From Bdellovibrionales bacterium Ga0074137 (GTDB taxonomy: Bacteria; Bdellovibrionota; Bdellovibrionia; Bdellovibrionales; JAMPXM01): 64,000 bases of DNA. The DNA is taken from contig LNDT01000032.1 in NCBI GenBank assembly GCA_001464715.1, positions 62,001-126,000 of the forward strand, read 5' to 3'. Position numbers and translations under genes: made by a program. The notes beneath the pieces are model-generated. The model saw only the letters and a program-made list of their open reading frames with translations, had not been told where the DNA came from and searched no databases. Below, in pieces: positions 42,738-51,620 of the stretch (position 1 is its first letter; each line of letters opens with the position of its first letter).

Positions 42738-44735
42738 ATGTCCATTCGACATCAGGCATTTCGAAAGAGATTTCGAAAGATATTTAAAAAGAGAACTTCG
42801 TTCGGAGTTCTCTTTTTTTTTAGAGTGGCCGTCGGTCTTGCGGCTCTATTTTTCTGTCTGCCGAACCGGGCTTCGGCCTCTGATCAGTCTCAATCAGGAT
42901 TTCTTGCCGCCAATTTGATCAAAGCGCGAGATCTGCGTTGGGCTGACGATCCTGTTTGGCAGTCGCTACCACATTTGTCTTACGGTCTTCCTCAGATTGA
43001 CGATACAGCATTCTACATTCACCGCCACTTCAGTTCGGCCACTGCTGAGCTAGAAGACTCTCTCACAGCTATGTTTAAGCCCAGCGCTGCACTCGAGCCT
43101 GAGAGTTCATTTCAGTGTCGTTTTCCGGCGCGGTTTCAGTGGCTGAGTGAAAAAGTAGGAGCACCGCCGCCCACATTCTCAGAATGTACGGACCTCGCCG
43201 AATTTCGACGTCGCGCGCCTCTGACGTCGGCGGCATTAGTTTTTGCGGCGGAAAAAGTCTCGCACCCTTCCACAATGATGGGCCACGTTTTTTTGAAAAT
43301 CTCAGGAGCGAACCACAAAGGTCAGCCGGTGGATCATGCGATTTCTTTTTTCACGGATCTCAATGACGGCAATTTTCCAAAGCTCGTCTTTGAGAGTCTA
43401 CTGACCGGTAAGACCGGGTTTTATGCCCTTTCGCCATTTGAAGAAGTGAAGAATGGGTACCTTTTTTCGGAAGAGCGAAACATTTGGGAGTACGAGTTCC
43501 TCTTGAACGATTCCCAAAGGCAGCGCCTTCATCTTCATCTTTTTGAACTCAAGACGGTTTCGTTTCGCTACTTTTTCATAGGTTTTAATTGTGCGACGCT
43601 CATTCAAAACGTGATCGCGGTCGCTCATCCCAAAGTAAATGAGACTCGAGGATTTTGGGTGACACCACTGGATGTGGTGCGCTCATCCGACAAGCCTGAA
43701 TTTATTTTTTCTACGAAGGTCGCTCCGGCAAGTCGCTGGAAAGTAAAAGTGCTGAATGAATCATTGGGCCCGTCGTGGGCCGCCATATCTCGACTGCAAG
43801 AATTCCAAGACGAAAGTGTTCCGGCCGATCGCGCTGTCTCTGTATTCGACAATGAAATCGAACGAGATGGCCCCGACGGATCGTCTCGCTACCTACACCT
43901 TGAACTTGCTGAAGCCTACGCAGGAAATCTTCTTGAGAACCGGAAAATTTCTGAATCTCGTTGGAGGGCTCTTAGTCTGGATCTTATGAATCGGCGTAAG
44001 TCATTGGTGAGCGATGGATTCATCGATCTTTCATCCTTCAAGCGGCCAAGTCTGACTCGACGAGATTCGCAAGTGTCTCTAGCTTCATTTTATGATCGTG
44101 TCGAAAAAAGCGTTCGACTTCGATTCCTGCCAGCTTCGCACGCGCTCGAAGACGAAACACTTCAGTACACCAGCGAATCAGAGCTAAAGATCGGAGAGCT
44201 TGAGGCTGAATATCTGGCCAATGAAAGTCGATTCAGGGTTTCGAAGGCGGTTCTTTACTCGGCCGTTTCGCTTCAACCTTCGGATCGATTGATTTCAGCA
44301 CTCTCGGGTCGTTTTCGAATGGGTTACGAAGTGTTTAGAGAGATTGATCTTTCGCGAACTCCAAGCCCATTCATTGATACTGCTTTGGGAAAGACGATTC
44401 GGTTGACCGGCGATGTCGATCTTTACGCTCTTGCTTCCGTTGGGACACGTGTGCCGATGCAAGCCTACGCCTACGCCGGTCCGGAGGTTGGCGTCGTGGT
44501 ACGCGAGATTTGGCGAATGAAGACAATCGTTTCGTGGCGAAAGATCTTTTTTGGATTCGGGGCTCAGGATGAAGCGCTCAGAAATGCGGATGCGTGGTCG
44601 CGTTCACTGTCTGAGCTTACACTTTCGCAGACCTTGAATTTCAAAGATTTCGCTCTTATCGCTGCACTTTCGCTTCATGACAACACCAGGGCCAGTCGCC
44701 CGAGTGCCGAGGTCACACTCCGCCGGTACTTTTAA
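42738..44735 (+). CDS. DUF4105 (Lnb N-terminal periplasmic domain) exported protein
   Basis: A protein of up to 665 residues with a DUF4105 domain: SHPSTMMGHVFLKI (H183) and FIGFNCATLI (N284, C285) are the conserved catalytic-looking residues of the family. ATG 42738 gives a strongly basic N-region (residues 9-19) and a hydrophobic core ending NRASA, a good Sec signal peptide with cleavage near residue 47. However, an intrinsic terminator for the upstream gene lies inside codons 17-28. A GTG at 42825 just after it gives a 636-residue form with a shorter, less basic signal. Function of DUF4105 proteins is not settled; envelope peptidase or acyl hydrolase roles are guesses. Confidence 0.75.
   Translation: MSIRHQAFRKRFRKIFKKRTSFGVLFFFRVAVGLAALFFCLPNRASASDQSQSGFLAANLIKARDLRWADDPVWQSLPHLSYGLPQIDDTAFYIHRHFSSATAELEDSLTAMFKPSAALEPESSFQCRFPARFQWLSEKVGAPPPTFSECTDLAEFRRRAPLTSAALVFAAEKVSHPSTMMGHVFLKISGANHKGQPVDHAISFFTDLNDGNFPKLVFESLLTGKTGFYALSPFEEVKNGYLFSEERNIWEYEFLLNDSQRQRLHLHLFELKTVSFRYFFIGFNCATLIQNVIAVAHPKVNETRGFWVTPLDVVRSSDKPEFIFSTKVAPASRWKVKVLNESLGPSWAAISRLQEFQDESVPADRAVSVFDNEIERDGPDGSSRYLHLELAEAYAGNLLENRKISESRWRALSLDLMNRRKSLVSDGFIDLSSFKRPSLTRRDSQVSLASFYDRVEKSVRLRFLPASHALEDETLQYTSESELKIGELEAEYLANESRFRVSKAVLYSAVSLQPSDRLISALSGRFRMGYEVFREIDLSRTPSPFIDTALGKTIRLTGDVDLYALASVGTRVPMQAYAYAGPEVGVVVREIWRMKTIVSWRKIFFGFGAQDEALRNADAWSRSLSELTLSQTLNFKDFALIAALSLHDNTRASRPSAEVTLRRYF
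42786..42821 (+). terminator. intrinsic terminator within the 5' end of the DUF4105 gene
   Basis: AGAGAACTTC pairs with GGAGTTCTCT around a GTTC loop (stem core 42790-42799 with 42804-42813), extended by A-T pairs, and is followed by nine T residues (42813-42821). It looks like the terminator of the small lipoprotein gene, yet it lies in the coding frame of the next gene if that starts at ATG 42738. Confidence 0.82.
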
Positions 44736-44801
44736 GAGGTTGCCATTATTAAATTTCGCTTGGTAGGACTCGTCACATTCTATTTTGTGCGGGGGCAGTG
44801 A

Positions 44802-45575
44802 ATGGTTGGACGAGTCGTATTTAATTGCGTTGCAGGTCTTTTGACAGTGTTGGCATGCGAAGCCGGATTTGCTCAAGCGGAGTCACTGAATGTGTACCCG
44901 GCGCCACCGTCGGAAACAGAGAAAGCTATTGAAAAGGTCGATGCCGCCGTCACTGACGCCGTCGGTACTGCGAAAGACGCGCTGGCGCGAACGAAGGAAG
45001 TTCGATCTCAATCCGAGTACTTCGCGTTGTTTAATTATTCGCCCATCGATCTTCTGGTGCCCAGCAAAATGGGCGGTACGATTGGAATCGTTCGGACGGT
45101 CGACAAAACGTGGGAGTTTGAGTTTCTTCAGGGAAGCTTGTCTGTTCCGTTCATCGTTAAAGATCTTGGAAAAATGACGGATCGTCGAATGTCGTTTGTT
45201 GCGCGGACGTATATGGGTTCGAACAGCTTTAATGTCAGCTATGGCCTCAGCTACTTTGATTTCAAACTAAACCTTGGAGACGCGCTTTTGGGACGGGTGA
45301 GTGGTGGATCCTATCCCTACTTGGATCTCGTCGAACTTACTTCGCTGGGATTTAACTTTGGCATTGGAAATCGATGGTCGTTTCAGAATAAATTCACAAT
45401 CGGAGTCGACTGGATCCAGTGGTCTCAACCGGTCTTTGGCCTCTCGAAAAAGTCTGCGTTCCTTGATTACGCGACGAACCAACAGGACCGAGACGATGTC
45501 GATACGGCGCTCAAAGTTATCGCGTTCTCGCCTCGCCTGACTGTATTAAAAATTCAGCTAGGTATGGTATTTTGA
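44802..45575 (+). CDS. probable outer-membrane beta-barrel protein, unknown
   Basis: A 257-residue exported protein that I do not recognise. A signal peptide (cleavage near AQA-E, residue 27) is followed by a helix with a repeated Ala/Lys pattern (35-66) and then alternating hydrophobic/polar strands with many Gly, Tyr and Phe (FNVSYGLSYFDFKL, GFNFGIGNRWSFQNKFTIG), ending in a C-terminal aromatic residue (GMVF), as outer-membrane barrels do. It follows the DUF4105 gene by 66 bases. Confidence 0.55.
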   Translation: MVGRVVFNCVAGLLTVLACEAGFAQAESLNVYPAPPSETEKAIEKVDAAVTDAVGTAKDALARTKEVRSQSEYFALFNYSPIDLLVPSKMGGTIGIVRTVDKTWEFEFLQGSLSVPFIVKDLGKMTDRRMSFVARTYMGSNSFNVSYGLSYFDFKLNLGDALLGRVSGGSYPYLDLVELTSLGFNFGIGNRWSFQNKFTIGVDWIQWSQPVFGLSKKSAFLDYATNQQDRDDVDTALKVIAFSPRLTVLKIQLGMVF

Positions 45576-45582
45576 ATCACTA

Positions 45583-45605
45583 CCGCGCGCCGCACCTACG
45601 CGCGG
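45583..45605. terminator. GC-only hairpin between convergent genes
   Basis: CCGCGCG (45583-45589) pairs perfectly with CGCGCGG (45599-45605) around a 9-base loop, between the barrel-like gene and the argH stop on the other strand. No T-run is present on either side, so any terminator role is uncertain. Confidence 0.4.
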
Positions 45606-45608
45606 CCA

Positions 45609-47012
45609 CTAGCTGACCGCATGTTCGGCTTGCGCAATTTGTTTTAGGACAGACGTCGGGCTCGCTCCGCCTTGCGACGTGCGGGCCTTCATGACGTTTC
45701 GATGATCGAGAGTTTGGCGTGAAACTTCATCGAACCGCGGGTCGATCTTTTTCAAAGCCTCCACCGTCATGTCTTCAAGTTTTGTTTTTGACTCAAGACA
45801 GCGGCGGACCACGACGCCTACTATTTCGTGCGCTTCGCGAAAGGGAACGCCCTTTCTAGCAAGATCGTCGGCCAGATCCGTGGCGTTTGAAAAATCACCT
45901 TTTAGCGCCGCTTCCATTCGCTCGCGGCGGAAGTCGGCGCCCGATAGCATCTGCTTCATAAGTCGCAGTGACCCTCTGACGGAATCGAGCGCGTAGAACA
46001 CGGGCTCTTTATCCTCTTGCAGATCGCGGTTGTAAGCCAGCGGCAGAGCTTTCAGCGTCGTTGCGATTTGAACAAGAGCGCCCAAAGTGCGTCCCGTTCG
46101 GCCGCGAATGAGTTCGGCGACGTCGGGATTCTTTTTTTGCGGCATGATCGATGACCCGGTTGTAACTTCATCGCTCAGTTCCACAAATCCATGCTCAGGC
46201 GCAGACCAGACGACGAGTTCTTCCGAGATGCGCGACAAGTGAATCGCGACAAGACTTAGAGTCGACAAAAGTTCGAAGGCAAAGTCGCGGTCTGAGACAC
46301 CGTCGAGCGAGTTCTCGCAAGGGCGAACAAAGCCAAGATCTTTGGCGACGCGTTCACGGTCCAACGGGAAAGATGTCCCGGCCAAAGCCGCCGAGCCGAG
46401 CGGCATGACGAGGCACCGCTTTCGCCAGTCGGCGACACGATCTCGGTCTCTGTCGAACATCCAAAAATAAGCGAGAAGGTGATGCGCAAGACTTACGGGC
46501 TGCGCATGCTGAAAGTGCGTCAGGCCAGGAAGAAGCGTTTCTGTTTCTGGTCGAGCTTTCTCGAGAAGGGTCTTTTGAAGTTCAATAAGCTCAATTGAAA
46601 GAGCTTCGCCTTCACGAGCCAGAGTCAGTCGAAACGCGGTCGCAACTTGATCGTTGCGACTTCTTGCTGTGTGAAGTCGTCCAGCGGTAGCGCCGATTTT
46701 TTCTTTAAGCTTGATCTCAATAAAGCTGTGAACGTCTTCGACATCTGTTGGAAAAGGATTTTCCCCAGCAATCAAAGATTTTTCGATATCCGTTCGGACA
46801 AGTTTTAGACCTTTGACGATCTCTGCGGCATCGGCAGCAGAAATAATTTTCTGTGCGCCCAGCATTTCTGCGTGCGCGATTGATCCGTCAATGTCGGCGT
46901 CCCACAGGCGCCAATCGATTCCGATCGACGTCGTAAAGGCTATGACGTCACTCGAAGGACCGCTTTCAAAACGGCCGCCCCAAAGTTTTTTGTCATACCC
47001 CGACGCGCTCAC
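45609..47012 (-). CDS. argH: argininosuccinate lyase
   Basis: A 467-residue fumarase/aspartase-superfamily enzyme, cleaving argininosuccinate to arginine and fumarate. Signature GSSIMPQKKNPD, with SRNDQVATAFRL and THFQHAQPVSLAHHLLAYFWM, is intact. GTG 47012 overlaps the argG stop by 4 bases, so argGH is one unit. It converges on the barrel-like gene. Confidence 0.97.
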   Translation of the reverse strand: MSASGYDKKLWGGRFESGPSSDVIAFTTSIGIDWRLWDADIDGSIAHAEMLGAQKIISAADAAEIVKGLKLVRTDIEKSLIAGENPFPTDVEDVHSFIEIKLKEKIGATAGRLHTARSRNDQVATAFRLTLAREGEALSIELIELQKTLLEKARPETETLLPGLTHFQHAQPVSLAHHLLAYFWMFDRDRDRVADWRKRCLVMPLGSAALAGTSFPLDRERVAKDLGFVRPCENSLDGVSDRDFAFELLSTLSLVAIHLSRISEELVVWSAPEHGFVELSDEVTTGSSIMPQKKNPDVAELIRGRTGRTLGALVQIATTLKALPLAYNRDLQEDKEPVFYALDSVRGSLRLMKQMLSGADFRRERMEAALKGDFSNATDLADDLARKGVPFREAHEIVGVVVRRCLESKTKLEDMTVEALKKIDPRFDEVSRQTLDHRNVMKARTSQGGASPTSVLKQIAQAEHAVS

Positions 47013-48223
47013 TTCGAGGTCTTTTCTGTCGCGAGCTTCTCTTGAAGACTCAAGAACATACGCGCTTGAAGACCGAACATTTTCACCGAGCCCGTGCTTT
47101 CGCGTTGGTCAAACGTCGTCGTGTCGAACGAGGCAAGATCTTCTGAATAGAGCGCCCATTTGCTTTCACGGCCCGTGACAGTCACAGCACCTTTGTACAG
47201 TGAAAGTCGAACGTCGCCGGTCACGCGCTCTTGAGTCTTATTGATGAATGCTTCAAGGTCGTCCTTGAAGGGGTCCCACCACAAGCCTTCGTAAGCGAGC
47301 TTCGACCACTCTTGATCGATCGTCTTTTTGAAACGAAGTTCGTCGCGAGTCAGAACTAAAGCTTCGATGGCTCCGTGAGCTTTCAGAAGAACTGTGGAAG
47401 CAGGGCACTCGTAATTCTCGCGAACTTTAAGACCAAGCATTCGATCTTCCATCACGTCGATACGGCCGATGCCGTTGTCGCCAGCGATTTTATTGAGAGC
47501 AATCACGAGTTTTGACGGGCCCATCTTTTCGCCGTTCAAAGCCACGGGAACACCTTTTTCAAAAGAAACCGTGAGAGCCTGGCGCGTGTTCGATGCGTTT
47601 TCTTGCGACTTCGTCCACATGAAGATCTCTTCCGGAGGAGCGAAGTTCGGTTCCTCCAGGCGTCCACCTTCAATCGACCGACCCCAAAGGTTTTCGTCGA
47701 TCGACCAAATTTTATTGAGCGACTGCTGAATTGGAACGCCATGCTTTTGCGCGTACTCGATCTCCCACGTGCGGGTGAGGTTTTTCTCGCGAATCGGCGC
47801 GTGAATCACCGCATCTGGCATCATCGCGCGAATCGTGTACTCGATACGGTACTGATCGTTGCCTTTTCCGGTGCAGCCGTGAGCGAAGGCCGTCGCTCCA
47901 ACTTTCTTTGCAATCTCCACAGCTTTCTTCGCGATGATCGGACGTGCGATCGATGTGCTCATTGGGTAGCCCTGGTATTCGCCGTTGGCTTTCAGCGATG
48001 CGAAGCAGAAGTCGCGCGTGAATTCTTCTTTGGCATCCACCGTGAAGTGGGTCGTCTTCATGATCTTCGCTTTTTCTTCGGCTTGATCGATGTCGGCTTG
48101 AGGCTGACCGACGTCCACAGTGACGGTGATCACTTCGGTGTAGCCGTACTCTTCCTTCATCATTGGAATGCAAATCGAGGTATCGAGGCCACCTGAATAG
48201 ACGAGAACGACTTTGCCGCTCAT
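47009..48223 (-). CDS. argG: argininosuccinate synthase
   Basis: A 404-residue ATP-pyrophosphatase-superfamily enzyme joining citrulline and aspartate. The P-loop-like SGGLDTSICIPMM is at residues 10-22, with HGCTGKGNDQYRIEYT near 114 and GRSIEGGRLEEPNFAPPEEI near 180. Its promoter region carries ARG-box-like palindromes shared with the divergent argC operon. Confidence 0.97.
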   Translation of the reverse strand: MSGKVVLVYSGGLDTSICIPMMKEEYGYTEVITVTVDVGQPQADIDQAEEKAKIMKTTHFTVDAKEEFTRDFCFASLKANGEYQGYPMSTSIARPIIAKKAVEIAKKVGATAFAHGCTGKGNDQYRIEYTIRAMMPDAVIHAPIREKNLTRTWEIEYAQKHGVPIQQSLNKIWSIDENLWGRSIEGGRLEEPNFAPPEEIFMWTKSQENASNTRQALTVSFEKGVPVALNGEKMGPSKLVIALNKIAGDNGIGRIDVMEDRMLGLKVRENYECPASTVLLKAHGAIEALVLTRDELRFKKTIDQEWSKLAYEGLWWDPFKDDLEAFINKTQERVTGDVRLSLYKGAVTVTGRESKWALYSEDLASFDTTTFDQRESTGSVKMFGLQARMFLSLQEKLATEKTSK

Positions 48224-48250
48224 TTTTCAATTCTCCCGTTAAAAAGCCGA

Positions 48251-48341
48251 ATAATGCCTAATTATGCACTAAAACACGTTTATAAGTTGACTTATGCGTC
48301 CAATCAAGGATAATAATGCACAAGAGCGCATAAAAATGCCT
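48251..48341. promoter_or_regulatory. ARG-box-like operator region between argG and argC
   Basis: The divergent gap 48224-48395 is AT-rich and holds repeated TAATGC/GCATAA half-sites. The clearest are the near-palindrome TGCCTAATTATGCA (48255-48268) and the perfect GCAT-AAAA-ATGC (48328-48339); further copies of TTATGC and AATGCA lie between. These resemble the AT-rich palindromic sites of ArgR. With argR itself as the last gene of the argC operon, feedback control by arginine-bound ArgR on both transcripts is likely. Confidence 0.6.
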
Positions 48342-48395
48342 AAAGATCGAGCGCAAAGCTGTTGGCTGAGCGAACTTTGAGAAAGGACGAGAGAG

Positions 48396-49532
48396 TTGTC
48401 AGATGTTGTGGCGGAGAAGTCAAAAAGTGTGAAATCAGAATCGGTGGCGATTCTGGGTGCTCGCGGCTATTCCGGCGCTGAGCTCGCGCGGTTGGTTTTA
48501 CGACATCCACAGGCTTCTCTTTCGGGGCTTTTTGCGACACAGAGCTTCTCGTCGGGCGACCTTTTGCCTGAGCTCACAAAAGATGCGGCCCTCTCGCTTC
48601 CTGGCAAAACCATGACCGAGTTTGCCGACGACCTTGATTCGGCGAGGCCTTCCTTTCAAACCGTGATGATGGCAACGCCGGCCGAAGTGTCGCTCGAGTG
48701 GGCACCCAAGGTTCTTAAAAAAGGTCTTCGTGTGATCGACGTCTCGGGTGCGTTTCGCTTGAAAGGTTCAAGCGCTGCAGACTCGAAGTCCCTCTATGAA
48801 AAGTGGTATGGTTTCAACCACACCGAAATCGGTCTTGTGCAAGAGGCTGACTACGGATTGGTACCTTGGGCTCAGGGTGTACCGAAGTCGGCCCTCGTTG
48901 CTAACCCTGGTTGTTATGCGACCGCCACAGCACTTGCGATGATTCCACTCTACAAAGCCGATCTCATTCGGGCCGACACGGTGTCGATTGATGCCAAGTC
49001 AGGAACGACGGGTGCTGGAAAGAAAGCAGAGGAGCGCTTACTTCATGCAGAAGTCGACGGCGGCTGCCTTCCTTATCGCATCGGTCGTCACCAGCACGAA
49101 CCCGAGATCGCTGAAGCCGTCGCGATGTTTGGCATGGGTGCGATGAAATATAAGAGTGATGTTAGTTTTTCGTTTGTGCCGCACCTTTTGCCGGTTCGTC
49201 GGGGTATCATCGTGTCTGTGCACGCACGTTTGAAACCGGGAGTGACCGAATCTCAAGTGGCGAAATCTTTTGAAGAGTCCTACGGCTCGTACCCGCTGGC
49301 GCGTCTGGCATCACTACACATAAAGGGTTCCGAAAACGAACTGATCTTAAAACGCATCGTCGGTTCGGCCAGAACTGCATTGGCGTGGCATGTTCGCGGC
49401 GATCAGCTGGTCGTGTTTTCGTTGATCGACAATTTACTTAAAGGTGCAGCGTCGCAAGCTGTTGAAAATTTGAATCGTTACTTAGGTCTCAATGTTGAGA
49501 CCGCACTCACTGAAAGAGAGGGTGTATTATGA
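48396..49532 (+). CDS. argC: N-acetyl-gamma-glutamyl-phosphate reductase
   Basis: A 378-residue reductase. The NADP-binding start reads AILGARGYSGAELARLVLRHP, the catalytic Cys is in NPGCYATA, and the distal VKGA-like region reads HIKGSEN. TTG 48396 is the probable start: AAAGGA is 12 bases upstream and the next in-frame ATG is inside the conserved fold. First gene of argCJBFR; its stop overlaps argJ. Confidence 0.95.
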   Translation: MSDVVAEKSKSVKSESVAILGARGYSGAELARLVLRHPQASLSGLFATQSFSSGDLLPELTKDAALSLPGKTMTEFADDLDSARPSFQTVMMATPAEVSLEWAPKVLKKGLRVIDVSGAFRLKGSSAADSKSLYEKWYGFNHTEIGLVQEADYGLVPWAQGVPKSALVANPGCYATATALAMIPLYKADLIRADTVSIDAKSGTTGAGKKAEERLLHAEVDGGCLPYRIGRHQHEPEIAEAVAMFGMGAMKYKSDVSFSFVPHLLPVRRGIIVSVHARLKPGVTESQVAKSFEESYGSYPLARLASLHIKGSENELILKRIVGSARTALAWHVRGDQLVVFSLIDNLLKGAASQAVENLNRYLGLNVETALTEREGVL

Positions 49533-50731
49533 TGACACCTGGACCCGGTATCGCACGCACTCCGCTCCCCCTTGGATTTTCAGCTTCCGGCGTGAACTGT
49601 GGCGTTCGTCGCTACCGTCCGGATTTGGGTCTCATTTTGTCTGATCGCCCTGCGGTCGGCGCGGGAGTCTTCACAGAAAACCGTTTCGCCGCGGCTCCTG
49701 TGCACTATTGCCGTTCGATTTTGCCATCGGCGTCCATTCGCGCGATCGTCACGAACTCGGGCCAAGCCAATGCGGCGACAGGTCCTGAGGGCGTTGAGAA
49801 CAACAAGAACTTCGCCTTCGAAGTCGCTAAAGAACTTGAGTGTTTTCCGCGTGAAGTCTTGGTGGCGTCGACGGGAGTCATCGGGCCTCAGCTTGAGATG
49901 TCGAAGATCGTCGCGAGCATTCCAGAACTTGTCGAGCGCACGACCGACACGGCCGAGAATTTTTCGCTCGCGATTTTGACAACCGACCTTGTTCCGAAAA
50001 CAGTGACGACCGAACTTCAGCTTTCGGGCGGATCGGTTCGAATCACTGGTATCTGCAAAGGTTCGGGGATGATTCATCCCAATATGGCGACGATGCTTGG
50101 CTATCTTTTGACCGACGCGGTTATTCCCGTTGCAAAAGCGCAGGCCCTTTTGAAAGACGCGACCGACGTGAGTTTCAATATGATCTCTGTCGATGGTGAC
50201 TGTTCGACCAACGATGCCGTATTTTTTCTCGCCAACGGAGCGACAGGCGTGGGTCTTGCGACGAACGACGATGAGATGAAATTTCAGGCGGCCCTTCGCG
50301 AGATTTCGGTTCTCTTGGCGCAATCAATTGCGATCGACGGCGAAGGTGCGACGAAGCTTGTTGAAATCCGCGTAAAAGGCGCACCAGATCTTGCGACCGC
50401 TCGTCGAGCGGCTCGTGGTGTGACGGTTTCTCCTTTGGTGAAAACGGCGATGAATGGTGAAGATCCAAACTGGGGCCGAATCATCGCGCGTCTGGGTGCC
50501 GAACAGGTGCCTGAAGTGGCGTTGTCGCGCTTGACGCTCACGATGCAAGGAACGGTTCTTTTTAGCGACGGACGTCCACAGCCTTTTGAAAAGGCGGATG
50601 TGAAGCAGCTTTTAAAGAAGTCGAAAATTCTGGTCGAGATCGATCTTCGGTCGGGAAGCGACGATGCGACGGCGTGGGGTTGTGATCTTTCCAAGAAGTA
50701 TGTCGACATCAACACGGAGTACACGACGTGA
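49529..50731 (+). CDS. argJ: glutamate N-acetyltransferase/ornithine acetyltransferase
   Basis: A 400-residue ArgJ, recycling acetyl groups from acetylornithine to glutamate. The self-cleavage site is in GSGMIHPNMATML: the bond A187-T188 is cut and T188 becomes the N-terminal nucleophile. TNSGQANAATG and the C-terminal GEDPNWGRIIARLG are conserved. Whether it is bifunctional cannot be told from motifs; no argA is seen here, which would fit bifunctionality. Confidence 0.95.
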   Translation: MMTPGPGIARTPLPLGFSASGVNCGVRRYRPDLGLILSDRPAVGAGVFTENRFAAAPVHYCRSILPSASIRAIVTNSGQANAATGPEGVENNKNFAFEVAKELECFPREVLVASTGVIGPQLEMSKIVASIPELVERTTDTAENFSLAILTTDLVPKTVTTELQLSGGSVRITGICKGSGMIHPNMATMLGYLLTDAVIPVAKAQALLKDATDVSFNMISVDGDCSTNDAVFFLANGATGVGLATNDDEMKFQAALREISVLLAQSIAIDGEGATKLVEIRVKGAPDLATARRAARGVTVSPLVKTAMNGEDPNWGRIIARLGAEQVPEVALSRLTLTMQGTVLFSDGRPQPFEKADVKQLLKKSKILVEIDLRSGSDDATAWGCDLSKKYVDINTEYTT

Positions 50732-51609
50732 TGACACCTGTATCGAAAGACGTTCTTGCAGCACTCACTTATGTGAAGCAGTTTTCGGGGAGCACCGTCG
50801 TGTTAAAACTCGGCGGTTCGATCTTGCAAGACGACGAACTTTTGAAACAGATTTGTGAGGATGTATCTCTTGTTCGCGCGGTCGGCGTGAAAGTCGTCCT
50901 TGTTCACGGCGGAGGACCCGCGATCAACGAAGAGCTGGTTCGTCGCGATATCAAGTGGGAATTTGTAGAAGGCCTTCGCGTGACTTCGCCCGAGATGATG
51001 TCGGTGATTGAAACGGTTCTTTGCGGAAACGTAAATCGCCGCATTGTTCGTGCTTTGAATCAAACAGGTCTTCGCGCCGTTGGTTTTTCAGGTATGGATG
51101 CGGGGACGTTGATCTGTAAACAAGCCGACAAGCGTCTTGGTCTAGTTGGTGAAATCGAGCGCGTGAATACGCAGATGATCGATCTTGTTCTTGGGATGGA
51201 AGACGAGTTGGGATTCCGCGGGATTCCTGTGATAGCTCCGATCGGTGCGGGTCGCGATGGCCAAGCCTACAATATCAACGCCGACTGGGCCGCAAGCCGC
51301 GTGGCCAGTGCGCTGGGTGTCACGAAAATGCTTTTCCTCACCGACCAAGACGGAATTCTTGGGAGCGATATGAAGCTGATCCCCGAACTTGATGCGGGCG
51401 AACTTGTTCAGCTGATTGAAGATGGAACAGTGAAGGGTGGAATGCTCGCAAAAGCGCGGACCATCTTACACGCCATTGAAAACAAAGTGACGGACGTTCA
51501 TATTATGAATGCTCGGCGCGCGCACGCGATCGTGGAAGAGCTTTTCACGGATGGTGGCGTCGGTACGGTTTGCCGCCTGAGGTCTCGTGGCTCGGCTGTG
51601 AAAGCTTAG
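50728..51609 (+). CDS. argB: acetylglutamate kinase
   Basis: A 293-residue amino-acid kinase family enzyme. VLKLGGSILQDDELLKQIC, VLVHGGGPAINEELVRR, GFSGMDAGTLICK, NINADWAASRVASALGV and the C-terminal MLAKARTILHAIENKV are all present. The N-terminal helix before the first strand suggests an arginine-sensitive hexameric form, but this is inference. It starts at GTG 50728 or ATG 50731, overlapping argJ. Confidence 0.95.
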   Translation: MMTPVSKDVLAALTYVKQFSGSTVVLKLGGSILQDDELLKQICEDVSLVRAVGVKVVLVHGGGPAINEELVRRDIKWEFVEGLRVTSPEMMSVIETVLCGNVNRRIVRALNQTGLRAVGFSGMDAGTLICKQADKRLGLVGEIERVNTQMIDLVLGMEDELGFRGIPVIAPIGAGRDGQAYNINADWAASRVASALGVTKMLFLTDQDGILGSDMKLIPELDAGELVQLIEDGTVKGGMLAKARTILHAIENKVTDVHIMNARRAHAIVEELFTDGGVGTVCRLRSRGSAVKA

Positions 51610-51620
51610 AGGAGACGACG

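Noticed and set aside
47603-48230. Long antisense open frames over argG
   Set aside because: They read through conserved argininosuccinate synthase codons in other frames and have no start signals or domains.
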